55,331 bases of DNA from a virus. Made by a program: the position numbers and the translations under genes. Each line of letters opens with the position of its first letter. The first letter of the stretch is position 1. Under the pieces are notes generated by a model that did not search any database, was not told where the DNA came from, and saw nothing but the letters and a program-made list of their open reading frames with translations. Below are positions 39,601 through 48,302 of this stretch, in pieces. Location of the stretch: the IMG/VR virus record IMGVR_UViG_3300030060_001123, positions 1 to 55,331 of that record; one strand, given 5' to 3'.

Positions 39601-42600
39601 TAACTTTATTAGATACGAGTCTAGCACTTATAGTGATTATCAAAGAGCTGTACAATACGGTACTGAAAGAGCTAAAATACAAGAGCAATTAAATGATTTA
39701 AATATTACTCCTGAAAAAAGAAAAGAGTTAAATAAAAAAATGGAAAAATTAAATCAACTTGTTAGATTAGATAGTCATAACAAGCTGATGAGATACAACA
39801 GGTTAAGTGATAAAAACAAAGAGCTTTATTTAGAACTTAGAGCTAAACAAAATTTCCAAGAAAAACAACTTTATCAAATAGCTGGTAGTGGAAACTTTGG
39901 ACAAGATGGATTTGCTGAAAATTTTGAAGCAGCAAAGAAAAGGGTTTTAAAAACAAATGATCAACTTCAAGAAGTATTAACTGATACAAGATCAAGACAG
40001 AAATATAAAGACAAGCTTAAAGAACTTAAAAAATTTAATGAAGATGGAGGTTTAAATCTTTCGTTTGTAAATCCAGAAGTTGCTAATGCTAATCAATTAT
40101 TATATGAAACAGCAAAAGAAATGGCAGAGCTGTTGTCTGAAAAACAAGTAATATCTTTTAGTAGCGCGCAAGAAATTGAAAGCTTTATTAAGACAAATAA
40201 TATATCTGATTCAGTCGCAGAAGAGTTAAGAAAAATGGGTTATGCCTACAACGATCCTAATGGTAATATATATTTAAATGAAAATAATATATATTCTTCT
40301 TTAGTAGGTGTTAACTCTCTAGAGCTAGGTCTTACTTTTATGGACGCAAAAGATGTAATAAAAGCTTTAAAGACTGGAGAAGTAGAAACTAATATATTAA
40401 CTCAAGCAAGTACATACGAGCAGTTTAGAGCAGCAATAGCCCCATTACATGAGGTAATACATGATGAAATAGATAGAAGAAAAATATTTAGCGGTGTGTA
40501 TGAAAACGCTAAAGAAGCTGCTATGGGTATTTCAAATGTTTTAAAAAATAAAGTAGACAGCGATCAATTAGATAGAGGTATATACGAGAAAATAACAAAA
40601 ATTATTGATAAGTATAAAAATGAAGATGGAGAAGTTGTAGACGCTAGTGAATTTATAACAGTGTTAGGTGAGGCAATGCTCGGTGGTTATTTAAGCGTTA
40701 ATGATTTAGCAAACATGCATGGTGTTAAATCTTTTCTTAATAACGTATTTAGAAAATTAGGACCGTTGGGTAGTGCTATGGTAGATATTACTGATCCTTT
40801 TGGAACACCTCAAGATATGTATAATTTTATAGCTGAGTATGTTAGAAAGCAAATTGTAAAAGGAGATGTAACAGCTGTAAGAATACCTGAAGAAGAAAAA
40901 GAAAGATTAAAGCTTGAAACAGAGGGTAGACAATCTGTTGCAAATGTTGACGCGCCTAGACTTGATAAGAAAAAATTTAACCTTCAAAACCTTACTAACG
41001 AGCAATTAATTAGAAAACTTAAAAATGCTAAAGGTTACGAAAAACAAGTTATAGAAGATATATTAATAGACGCAGCGGCTAGAGTAGGTTTAAGAACAAT
41101 GGGCTTTGATAGTAGAGCTGGTCTTGGAAATATAACGTATGAAGAAGGTTATCAAGTTGCTAGAGAAAGAGTTATTGATAGAGGTTTATTAAATAAATTT
41201 GATCCTCGTATAAATGATAATTGGAGTACGTACGCTGGTAGTCAATTAAAGTTTGATTTAACAGATGTTATAGAAAGAAATAAAAAGAAACTTGATACTG
41301 AAAGTACAGATAGTGAAATTGCCAAACAAGTTGAAGACACTACAGATACTACAACTGAAGTAGTTGAAGAAACTGCTGTTGAAGAAGTAGAGCCTACTAT
41401 AGATATATTTGATATATTACCTTCAGAAATTAGACAAGAAGCCCAAGAAGAAATAGATACAAAAATAAAAGATAATAACATTGATCTAAGCGATGCTAAC
41501 TTAACGTTTAAGGAACTACAACAGATAGCGCCATACGAAACATTAGCAAAATATTTTGGAATCCCTGTATCACGTATTACACAACCTCAAGATAACTTAA
41601 GAAAAGGTGATGACATATCTAAAATACAAATGTTTATATTAAAAAATGTTGATAAACTTGTAAACACTAGACCAAAAGGTAACGCAGATGTTGTTCAAAC
41701 CAAAGCTGTTGGTGAACTTAAAGCTAAATTAGAAGGTGGTCAATCAGCCGGTATAAGATCAAGAAACTTTTTAAATACAGAATACGATAAAGTTTTAGAC
41801 GCAAAAGGTAAACAAAAAAAGATAAATAATAATTTACAGTATAGAATAAAACCAGGTAATAGAAATAGATTTTTAAAAGCATCGGGTATTACCAATAATA
41901 AAGTAGATAAAAACTATATACCAAGAGGACCTGAGTCTCAATATATAAAAGGTGTGTTAGAGTTGTTAGCTAGAAACATGGCGTTAACAGGTTTTGGTCA
42001 AGCTGTTGATCAGCAACAAGATCAAGCTGTGCAAGAAGAAACTACAACACCAGAAAAAGCAGCAACAAGAAAAGCTACTGCAAGACAAAAGACAGCGCCT
42101 GCTAAAGCCCCACTACTTAGGTTTTCTCAAATGGCAAATGAAGTAGAGAAGATTATAAATATAAGAGGTGATTTTAATCTTGACGAAAAAGGTATAGATA
42201 GATTATTAGAAAATTTAAAGTTAGATAAAACTTTTGATTTAAAAAAATCTGAGGGAAGAACTAAGTTTGTAGAAGTAATTAAAAAGAACTTACTACCTTT
42301 AATGCCTAAAGACTTTTGGTTTGGTACAAGAAAAGATGGTAAAGTTACTAGTTCTGCTTTTACAGCTAGCAACAAAACATATGGTTTAAGCATGGGTAAC
42401 AAAGAAGAAGCTGATGCTTACAATGCTTTTAAAGATGAAATATTTGCTATAGGTAATAACCCTGAAACTAAATTTGGAAAACCTATACAGTATAAAGATG
42501 AAAATGGAAAAACTATAACTGTTGATTTAAAGAGTGTTACAAAAAATTATAAAACAATTTTTGGCGACAAGACTAATTATAAAGATAAAATAGTAAAAGG

Positions 42601-45600
42601 TTTTAAAGATGGATCTATAGATAATTGGAATAAAAATGTAGCTTCAATACATAAAGAAATGTGGAAGCGTTTTAACAAAGCTCTTAACTCTGAAAACAGA
42701 ACTGCTGAAGCACAAGCTATTGGTACTTATTTAAAACTAGTTGCTAATGACACTTCTAGTTGGCACAAACTTGGTGCTCAATTAGTTGGCTACTCAAAAG
42801 AATTACAGCAAAGAAAAGAAGGGTCTATTAATATAGAGTTTGAGCACGCTATGCCTGCTACAGCTGCTTACTTGTATTTAATGGATGCAGCACTGCAAGA
42901 TCAAGTAGACTTTAATACAGCATATGATTTAGTTATAGATAACTATAAGCTTATTGTTTTAGATAAAGCAATGGACGATAAACTTCGTAACGCTAGAACA
43001 GCATCAGGTTATAGTTTACAAAGACGTATGCCAGATAACTGGAGTGTTGTAGATGGTAAATGGTGGCAAAGATATTTTAATGAAATAGTTGCTGCTCAAA
43101 ATGGAGGTATTGATCCTAGCTCTATTATAGGTTTAGATGGTAAATCATTTGCTGAAACATTTAAAGTTGATGCTAAAGGCCAACCAACTACAAAAGAAAT
43201 AGAAGACGCTAAACAAAAAGCAGCTAAACCAAACGCTAAAAGATTACCAAAACAAGTTGCTCCAAAGAGACAATCAATAACTAATAATGAGATATTAGAT
43301 AGATTAGGTAACTTACAAAAAGCTTTTTTAATAGCGCAAAACCCAAACAACGAAAGTAAAGGTATAAGTGTTTATGATTTTGATGACACATTAGCTTTTA
43401 GTAAAAGTAAAATTATAGTTACATTTCCTGATGGTAGAGTAACTAAAATTACACCAGCTGAATTTGCAACAGATTCTGTTGATCTTGAAGGCCAAGGCGC
43501 TGTGTTTAATTTTGAAGAGTTTAATAAAGTTGTTGGTGGTAAACCTGGTCCATTAGCAGATAGGCTTAAAAAAGCTATTGATAAGTTTGGTAATAAAAAC
43601 ATATATGTTTTAACTGCCAGACCAGCATCGGCAGCTCCAGCTATATACGAGTTTTTAAAAGGTATTGGATTAGAAATACCACTAAATAATATAGTTGGTT
43701 TAGAAGACGGTAGTCCTCAAGCAAAAGCTGATTGGATTATAAGTAAAGCAGCTCAAGGTTTTAATGATTTTTATTTTGTTGATGATGCTGTTAAAAATGT
43801 AAAAGCTGTTCAAGACGCTTTAAATATATTAGATGTTAAATCAAAAGTACAAGTAGCTAGACGTAGAAATAGTGTCCAGATGGACAATGAGTTCAACGAA
43901 ATGATTGAAAGAAAAACCGGTATTAAATCCTATAAAGAATATTCAAAAGCAAAAGCTGCATTAGTTGGTAAGACCAGAAAGGATAAAAAGTTTTTTATTC
44001 CACCTAGCGCAGATGATTTTGTAGGATTATTATATAGTGTTGTTGGTCAAGGTAAACAAGGAGATGCAGATTTAAAATGGATAAATGATAATTTATTAAT
44101 GCCGTTTGCGTATGCTATGCAAGCAGTATCACAAGCCAATATATCAATGCAAAATGATTATAAGGCATTAAAGAAAGAATTAAAAATTGTACCTAAAGAT
44201 TTAAGAAAAAAAATACCTGGTTCTGTATTTAACAAAGAACAAGCGGTAAGAATTTATATATGGAATAAACAAGGTATGTCTGTTCCAGGTTTAAGCAAGT
44301 CTGATTTAAAAGAAATAGACGATTATATAAATGAAAATGAGTATTTAAAGGTTTTTGCAGATCAACTTATTAATATATTAAAGGGAGAAAAATATGCTAA
44401 GCCAAGAGAGGGTTGGTTAGCTGGAACTATTACAACAGATTTATTTGACACATTACAAACAGGTACGCGTGCCATGTATCTACAAGACTGGCAGAGAAAT
44501 GTTGACGTTATATTTTCTGAAAAGAATTTAAATAAACTAGAAGCAGCATTTGGCAAACCATATAGAGTAGCTTTAGAAAATATATTAAAACGTATGAAAA
44601 CCGGTATTAATAGAACTGGTTTTAGTGATAAGCTAACTTCAAATGTTACTGATTGGTTTACTAATAGTATTGGTGTAATAATGTTCTTTAATACTAGATC
44701 AGCATTGCTTCAAACTATATCTTCAGTTAACTTTATTAATTTAGAAGACAACAATATAATTGCTGCTGGTAAAGCTTTTGCAGATCAAAAACAATATTGG
44801 AAAGACTTTATGATGATAATGAACTCACCGTTTTTAAAAGAAAGACGAGGAGGTTTAAGGTTCAATGTAAATGAAAGTGATATTGCTGATATGGCTAGAA
44901 AAGATGGTATGCGAGGTGTAGTAGCTAAATTATTACAACTAGGTTTCTTACCAACTCAAATAGCAGATAGTGTAGCTATTGCAACAGGTGGTGCTACTTT
45001 TTATAGAAATAGAGTTAATACTTATATTAAAGAAGGGTTTAGCCAAAGTGAAGCTCAAGAAAAAGCATTTATAGATTTTAGAGAAATAGCTGAAGAGTCT
45101 CAACAATCAAGTAGACCTGATAGAATATCAAAGCAACAAGCTGGTCCACTAGGTAGATTAATTCTAGCTTTTGCTAATACACCTATGCAGTACGCAAGAC
45201 TTATTGGAAAAGCTATAGATGATTTAAAAAATAGAAGAGGTAATTGGAAATCTAGTGTTTCTAAAGTTATACATTATAGTATAATGCAAAACTTAATATT
45301 TACAGCCACTCAACAAGCTCTGTTTGCAATTGGTATGGGAGACTTTGATGAAGAAGATAAAGAAGAAAAATATGTAGGAACAGCAAACAACATGATGGAT
45401 AGTTTGCTTAGAGGTTTAGGCTTTGCAGGTGCTGTAGCTTCTGTTATTAAAAATGCTATACTAAGAGGTGTTAAAGAAAGTAAAAAATCAAAACCAGAGT
45501 ATGAAAAAATAGCATATGAATTATCTAGAATATCTCCACCTATATCTTCTAAGTACTCTAGAGTTACTCAAGTTGGTAGGGCTCTCAGCTGGGATATGGA

Positions 45601-45895
45601 CGACATGCAGAGCATGGGATGGGATATACAAAACCCAGCATATTTAGCCGCTGCACAAGTTATAGCTGTTGCATTTAATATACCATTAGATAGGGCTGTA
45701 ATAAAAGCTAGAAACATAGATGACGCTTTACATTCTGATCTTCAAACTTGGGAACGATTAGCTTTAATAGGTGGTTGGAGAGCCTGGGAATTAGGATTAG
45801 AGGATAGAATAAGACCTAAGAAAAAGAAAACAAAGAAAAGAAAACCAAACGTATTACGAAGCGGTGTTAAAATTAAAGGTGTAAAAATAAATTAA
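36698..45895 (+). CDS. Giant polyvalent virion protein, 3065 residues
   Basis: One of the largest proteins a phage of this size would encode. Visible parts: N-terminus FEVSPDRLQDFLKQYPNAQK; a long charged helical region; a zincin-like helix H1251-E-V-I-H1255-D; a mixed region with FEHAMPATAAYLYLM near 2050; a HAD-type phosphatase segment D2227-F-D-D-T2231 followed by FVLTARPAS-like and DDA motifs near 2300-2370; hydrophobic helices near residue 2865; and a Lys-rich end. This fits a polyvalent protein packaged in the virion and injected with the DNA. No RNA polymerase motif is evident. Confidence 0.72.
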   Translation: MFEEYQDGNTIFEVSPDRLQDFLKQYPNAQKRTKETETPSIVLESEYIGEPLPTTAPPRQYITFNTTQPKVTNNKGQVLRGGLKENFVVYKDEYNPDDYGMSFEEYAKRMGVDIKEEKDSDFEVDESIEPVVLGEKKTTLVPGDKSTAFPSLGAEVVEDEIESIKPSKKSKALNNYRSEFLERMKFIKPDNYKNETVSYVFDSYTDKVYNENAEKFRANLRIDEGETFKDEMSKAIGFGNVGRRILKRGKGLDPTQIVEGADFQVEPGEYEQMYNLLQEQMPAELFSMFEQVGFDSSKIDYSKVMKMAQENPNIRNQINNFIQETKAKETTYIQNKYSNVLSTDQMYLAIPQPNPDWNTRQDRVASQNEEVKKRYRAKLAEAGFTPDLIAYYTNNMEFGSNKIPDQFQAASMPGYDDDFILQDPKKAISLEERKAYFKGLEEFEKNQREIFKQEINNYNIKNAPVVQEIADMRSQIESINVDDIKTDGDADYYNSLIEQYNNKITEYATSDLAQEGLTLYSQSEYLADIGNQIMNQANIQQNVDLAAYGAEFNYNNLDKFLATIETQLLAPGAMLGASIINRIAETVQEGIFATSVPAQLYNTADAFLSGEEVGDIMLGSNKPDYTGLKNGALNYYKAVTEDYEKQFAPPIKISDVMDDRSAANFGDWLSGATAENGLTIAQVLGPSLVARVSVQLQKQAFKKALTKGKNFNPDLYKLKPGGNIANKEDWIPKVSAGKGYYKKKPGKELFFDENNLDSRLFDLTIKKKALQRANNVTMASFFTATGGGEMGRLEASFQKAESELVKLRAALAEEKDPNKQNEILSQIDYYENVADSAAWQRTFQGLLFGTTEMYAEKFGTLRYVNDIRFTRNMYGRKGLEDTFTKGWRNTSYWKNRAKDLGAGTYNLGYGVTIENFEEILTAGGHGLIKRIVVGSNDPVLKEVNMDLIANTTFASLMMQSPNTASNLYNFIRYESSTYSDYQRAVQYGTERAKIQEQLNDLNITPEKRKELNKKMEKLNQLVRLDSHNKLMRYNRLSDKNKELYLELRAKQNFQEKQLYQIAGSGNFGQDGFAENFEAAKKRVLKTNDQLQEVLTDTRSRQKYKDKLKELKKFNEDGGLNLSFVNPEVANANQLLYETAKEMAELLSEKQVISFSSAQEIESFIKTNNISDSVAEELRKMGYAYNDPNGNIYLNENNIYSSLVGVNSLELGLTFMDAKDVIKALKTGEVETNILTQASTYEQFRAAIAPLHEVIHDEIDRRKIFSGVYENAKEAAMGISNVLKNKVDSDQLDRGIYEKITKIIDKYKNEDGEVVDASEFITVLGEAMLGGYLSVNDLANMHGVKSFLNNVFRKLGPLGSAMVDITDPFGTPQDMYNFIAEYVRKQIVKGDVTAVRIPEEEKERLKLETEGRQSVANVDAPRLDKKKFNLQNLTNEQLIRKLKNAKGYEKQVIEDILIDAAARVGLRTMGFDSRAGLGNITYEEGYQVARERVIDRGLLNKFDPRINDNWSTYAGSQLKFDLTDVIERNKKKLDTESTDSEIAKQVEDTTDTTTEVVEETAVEEVEPTIDIFDILPSEIRQEAQEEIDTKIKDNNIDLSDANLTFKELQQIAPYETLAKYFGIPVSRITQPQDNLRKGDDISKIQMFILKNVDKLVNTRPKGNADVVQTKAVGELKAKLEGGQSAGIRSRNFLNTEYDKVLDAKGKQKKINNNLQYRIKPGNRNRFLKASGITNNKVDKNYIPRGPESQYIKGVLELLARNMALTGFGQAVDQQQDQAVQEETTTPEKAATRKATARQKTAPAKAPLLRFSQMANEVEKIINIRGDFNLDEKGIDRLLENLKLDKTFDLKKSEGRTKFVEVIKKNLLPLMPKDFWFGTRKDGKVTSSAFTASNKTYGLSMGNKEEADAYNAFKDEIFAIGNNPETKFGKPIQYKDENGKTITVDLKSVTKNYKTIFGDKTNYKDKIVKGFKDGSIDNWNKNVASIHKEMWKRFNKALNSENRTAEAQAIGTYLKLVANDTSSWHKLGAQLVGYSKELQQRKEGSINIEFEHAMPATAAYLYLMDAALQDQVDFNTAYDLVIDNYKLIVLDKAMDDKLRNARTASGYSLQRRMPDNWSVVDGKWWQRYFNEIVAAQNGGIDPSSIIGLDGKSFAETFKVDAKGQPTTKEIEDAKQKAAKPNAKRLPKQVAPKRQSITNNEILDRLGNLQKAFLIAQNPNNESKGISVYDFDDTLAFSKSKIIVTFPDGRVTKITPAEFATDSVDLEGQGAVFNFEEFNKVVGGKPGPLADRLKKAIDKFGNKNIYVLTARPASAAPAIYEFLKGIGLEIPLNNIVGLEDGSPQAKADWIISKAAQGFNDFYFVDDAVKNVKAVQDALNILDVKSKVQVARRRNSVQMDNEFNEMIERKTGIKSYKEYSKAKAALVGKTRKDKKFFIPPSADDFVGLLYSVVGQGKQGDADLKWINDNLLMPFAYAMQAVSQANISMQNDYKALKKELKIVPKDLRKKIPGSVFNKEQAVRIYIWNKQGMSVPGLSKSDLKEIDDYINENEYLKVFADQLINILKGEKYAKPREGWLAGTITTDLFDTLQTGTRAMYLQDWQRNVDVIFSEKNLNKLEAAFGKPYRVALENILKRMKTGINRTGFSDKLTSNVTDWFTNSIGVIMFFNTRSALLQTISSVNFINLEDNNIIAAGKAFADQKQYWKDFMMIMNSPFLKERRGGLRFNVNESDIADMARKDGMRGVVAKLLQLGFLPTQIADSVAIATGGATFYRNRVNTYIKEGFSQSEAQEKAFIDFREIAEESQQSSRPDRISKQQAGPLGRLILAFANTPMQYARLIGKAIDDLKNRRGNWKSSVSKVIHYSIMQNLIFTATQQALFAIGMGDFDEEDKEEKYVGTANNMMDSLLRGLGFAGAVASVIKNAILRGVKESKKSKPEYEKIAYELSRISPPISSKYSRVTQVGRALSWDMDDMQSMGWDIQNPAYLAAAQVIAVAFNIPLDRAVIKARNIDDALHSDLQTWERLALIGGWRAWELGLEDRIRPKKKKTKKRKPNVLRSGVKIKGVKIN

Positions 45896-45896
45896 T

Positions 45897-45950
45897 ATGA
45901 ATGAAAAAAATACTTGCCCTATCTGCAGTGGTTACTGTGGTTTGTGCTAA
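45897..45950 (+). CDS. Cys-rich microprotein, 17 residues (frame 1 of a dual-coded spot)
   Basis: ATG at 45897, one base after the giant gene, encodes MNEKNTCPICSGYCGLC: CPIC and CGLC pairs typical of a tiny zinc knuckle. It overlaps almost completely with a second short ORF in another frame at 45901. Which of the two is translated cannot be told from sequence. Confidence 0.35.
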   Translation: MNEKNTCPICSGYCGLC

Positions 45951-45957
45951 TTTATAA
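45901..45957 (+). CDS. Lipoprotein-like leader peptide, 18 residues (frame 2)
   Basis: ATG at 45901 encodes MKKILALSAVVTVVCANL, which has the build of a lipoprotein signal peptide (basic start, hydrophobic core, TVVC lipobox-like end) followed by three residues. If real it would give a minimal lipopeptide like small lysis lipoproteins. It is adjacent to an amphipathic microprotein and an outer-membrane protein gene. Confidence 0.4.
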   Translation: MKKILALSAVVTVVCANL

Positions 45958-45966
45958 TTTAAAAAA

Positions 45967-46056
45967 ATGAAAGAAAAAATAAAAAAAGGAATAGACAAGA
46001 TCCAAAAAGCATGGAATAAATTGTTATATAAACTAATGTTTAAAAACTATAAATAA
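45967..46056 (+). CDS. Cationic amphipathic microprotein, 29 residues
   Basis: ATG at 45967, TAA overlapping the next ATG at 46056 (coupled). The 29 residues contain ten Lys with regularly spaced Ile/Leu/Trp/Phe (KIKKGIDKIQKAWNKLLYKL), an amphipathic helix of the membrane-active or antimicrobial-peptide type. Possible lysis or membrane-perturbing factor; only composition supports this. Confidence 0.45.
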   Translation: MKEKIKKGIDKIQKAWNKLLYKLMFKNYK

Positions 46057-47228
46057 TGAAGAAAATATTTACATTACTATTATTATTAATAACTTTTACT
46101 ACAAGTTCTCAAAATATTTTTAAAGAATTATATAAAGATTTTTTAAAATATGGAACTATATATGTGGCTGGTGATTTAGAAAATCCAAAAGAAAACCCAC
46201 CAGATTATTTTGTAAGAACAAATCCTGACGGAAATCTATATACACCACCTGTAGTTGTGGATGGTACTGACTACTATGATTTTGATTATCGTTATGGTGT
46301 TGGTATACGTAAATTAGCTAGGTTCGATTACGAAATAAAAAGTAAAAGTTATTATGATGGAACAGAAAATAATGTAGGTTTAATTGCTACTAACTCTCCT
46401 ATTAAGGGTTTAGAATATGTATTTCATTATGAAAAAGAAAGATCACGAGATGAGATATATAAAAATCATAGATACTTTGTTAAGCATAGTGGAAAATACC
46501 ACATGGTTAAATTAGAAAGTAGAGCACAAGGTAGAATTAATTTTAACTATAAATCAGCTGAAGTTAGAGCTAAACTACCTATTGGTGATAAGTTTAGTAT
46601 ATCTGCAGGTGCTATATATCGTACACATGAAAGAGCTTATGGATATAATCCAATTGAGATATGGTTAAATGAAACAGATAGTAATGGTTGGCCAATTAAT
46701 TATTGGTATCAATTAGGTTACAACTATGGATTCACTGATCAATGGGTAACAATTAATATTGATGGTGAAGAAGTTTTTGATTATTACTGGTACGACCCAC
46801 AAGGTAACCCTGTGGCTTATACTGATTTACAGTTTCGTGACACAGTGTTTGAATCATTAATTAATCGTTACAACAACGAGCAATGGGATTTACTAGATCC
46901 ATTTGGTGTAGTTTCACCTGTTGTCGGTTTTGATTTTTATCATTATAAAAATAACTTCTGGCTTCATGCGTTTGGTAGTTATTTATTACCATATCACAAG
47001 TATGTAGAAGGCGATGTTGATTTTAGTTATTTAAATAGAAACAATTGGGGTCTCGGAGGATTGCGACAAGACGCTGATCTAGAGCAATGGGAGGACTATC
47101 AGGCTGGTATAGTTTTTGGATGGAAACTTAGTAGATCAATAGGTGTGTTCTTCGAGGGAGAATATACTAAATTTTGGGATAGTAAAATATATAACGGTTC
47201 AGTTGGTCTGAACATAACACTTAGATAA
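46056..47228 (+). CDS. Predicted outer-membrane beta-barrel protein, 390 residues
   Basis: Signal peptide MKKIFTLLLLLITFTTSSQ at 1-19, typical of exported Bacteroidetes proteins. The mature part has alternating aromatic and polar residues in strand-length stretches (YRYGVGIRKLARFDYEIKSK; SAEVRAKLPIGDKFSISAGA; NFWLHAFGSYLLPYHKYV) and ends with strands SIGVFFEGEYTKFW and NGSVGLNITLR. No catalytic motif. A phage-encoded outer-membrane barrel is unusual; possible roles are superinfection exclusion, receptor masking or lysis. The start overlaps the preceding microprotein stop. Confidence 0.62.
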   Translation: MKKIFTLLLLLITFTTSSQNIFKELYKDFLKYGTIYVAGDLENPKENPPDYFVRTNPDGNLYTPPVVVDGTDYYDFDYRYGVGIRKLARFDYEIKSKSYYDGTENNVGLIATNSPIKGLEYVFHYEKERSRDEIYKNHRYFVKHSGKYHMVKLESRAQGRINFNYKSAEVRAKLPIGDKFSISAGAIYRTHERAYGYNPIEIWLNETDSNGWPINYWYQLGYNYGFTDQWVTINIDGEEVFDYYWYDPQGNPVAYTDLQFRDTVFESLINRYNNEQWDLLDPFGVVSPVVGFDFYHYKNNFWLHAFGSYLLPYHKYVEGDVDFSYLNRNNWGLGGLRQDADLEQWEDYQAGIVFGWKLSRSIGVFFEGEYTKFWDSKIYNGSVGLNITLR

Positions 47229-47229
47229 A

Positions 47230-47520
47230 ATGGCAGGAGCACCACAAATAGGAGAAGAAACTAAAGTAACATTAGATCTTAAAACAATAGGTATGATAGT
47301 GGGTTTTGTAGTAACACTAGCTGGTATGTGGTTTGGCTTACAGTCTGACATAGCAGAAGCTAAAGAACTACCTTTACCAGCAATTGATAGAATTGAGTAT
47401 GATTTAAAAGACGAATTAATACGTCAGACAATTATGGATACTCAAGAAGATGTAGAAGAAATAAAAGAAACTATTGATAAAATAGACGAAAGATTGTACG
47501 AGATACAAAAACAAAAATAG
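47230..47520 (+). CDS. Single-TM coiled-coil protein (i-spanin/holin-like), 96 residues
   Basis: N-terminal polar part, one transmembrane helix (TIGMIVGFVVTLAGMWFGLQ, about residues 19-38), then a long periplasmic coiled-coil (QEDVEEIKETIDKIDERLYE). This is the layout of an inner-membrane spanin or a class II-like holin accessory. It lies one base after the barrel gene and one base before the exported thioredoxin-like gene, in the lysis and envelope set. Confidence 0.58.
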   Translation: MAGAPQIGEETKVTLDLKTIGMIVGFVVTLAGMWFGLQSDIAEAKELPLPAIDRIEYDLKDELIRQTIMDTQEDVEEIKETIDKIDERLYEIQKQK

Positions 47521-47521
47521 T

Positions 47522-47920
47522 ATGAAATACTTAAATATAATTTTAATTTTAATCACCTTTAATTCATTTGGTCAAGAGTGGATAATAGATGATAACTTTG
47601 ATAGTAAGATAAATAAAAAGCAAGCTTTTGGTGATGATCAAAACAAACCTGTTATTGTAGAGTTTTACGCTAAGTTTAATGACGCAAATAAGTTTGAACA
47701 ATGGTCTGAATTAAAAGATGTTATATATTATAGAGCAGACATAGCTACGTGCCCAGCTGCTAAAAAAAAATACAGGGTGCGTATGGCGCCAACATTAATT
47801 ATATTTAAAGACGGTATAAAAGAAATCGTTTTTAAAGCAGGACTAGACTTAATGTTACCGGCAGATTTAAATGAAATACAAGAAGCGGTTAATGAGGTTA
47901 ATGCCGCTAGTCAATTTTAA
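47522..47920 (+). CDS. Exported thioredoxin-fold-like protein, 132 residues
   Basis: Signal peptide MKYLNIILILITFNSFGQ, then a thioredoxin-like order: strand KPVIVEFYAKFND, helix NKFEQWSEL, strand VIYYRADIATC, then RVRMAPTLIIFKDGIKEIV with the conserved cis-Pro region (MAPT). The active-site CxxC of thioredoxins is replaced (FNDANK); the only Cys follow RADIAT. It would act in the periplasm as a binding protein rather than an oxidoreductase. The role in the phage cycle is unknown. Confidence 0.6.
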   Translation: MKYLNIILILITFNSFGQEWIIDDNFDSKINKKQAFGDDQNKPVIVEFYAKFNDANKFEQWSELKDVIYYRADIATCPAAKKKYRVRMAPTLIIFKDGIKEIVFKAGLDLMLPADLNEIQEAVNEVNAASQF

Positions 47921-47921
47921 A

Positions 47922-48071
47922 ATGAAAAAAAGAAAATTAAATAGTACAAATCCTAAATATTATCCTGTAAAGGAAGAAAAAGTAAAAGAAAAAAAAGAAT
48001 TAATAGCTACGATACATAAAGGCAAAAACCGTAACATTAGAGTTTATGCAGTGTTTAGCGAAATAGAATAA
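47922..48071 (+). CDS. Small basic protein, 49 residues
   Basis: Start at ATG 47922, directly after the thioredoxin-like gene's stop. It begins MKKRKLNSTNPKYYPVKEEK with a Lys/Glu stretch and a final beta-like segment (NIRVYAVFSEIE). Short and basic; probably a nucleic-acid or virion-associated peptide. Unknown family. Confidence 0.55.
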   Translation: MKKRKLNSTNPKYYPVKEEKVKEKKELIATIHKGKNRNIRVYAVFSEIE

Positions 48072-48073
48072 TT

Positions 48074-48301
48074 ATGGCTTATATACAACCAAGAAACATG
48101 TTCTTATATAAAAAAGAAGATAGTGATATATCTATTGATCCTAAGAACAAAGGAAAATTTACTGCATGGGTAAAAAAGAATATGCCCGGCAAAGACAATT
48201 GTGAAGCAGCTAATGCTGTCATGAGAAACAAAGATGAATACTCAGGTAACGTAGTTAAAATGGCTAACTATGCTAAGAACTTTGGGTGTAGCAAAAAATA
48301 A
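48074..48301 (+). CDS. Small hypothetical protein, 75 residues
   Basis: Starts MAYIQPRNMFLYKKEDSDIS. The C-terminal half (KFTAWVKKNMPGKDNCEAAN, then NVVKMANYAKNFGCSKK) is a helical, Cys-containing segment seen in small proteins of marine phages, as I recall. The Cys residues at positions 43 and 72 could pair. The gene ends one base before the M15 peptidase gene. Function unknown. Confidence 0.6.
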   Translation: MAYIQPRNMFLYKKEDSDISIDPKNKGKFTAWVKKNMPGKDNCEAANAVMRNKDEYSGNVVKMANYAKNFGCSKK

Positions 48302-48302
48302 T

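Noticed and set aside
36698-45895. Giant protein as a virion RNA polymerase (as in N4 or crAss-like phages)
   Set aside because: No DxDGD-type catalytic motif or T-loop pattern seen; the only similar string, DFDDT, fits a HAD phosphatase.
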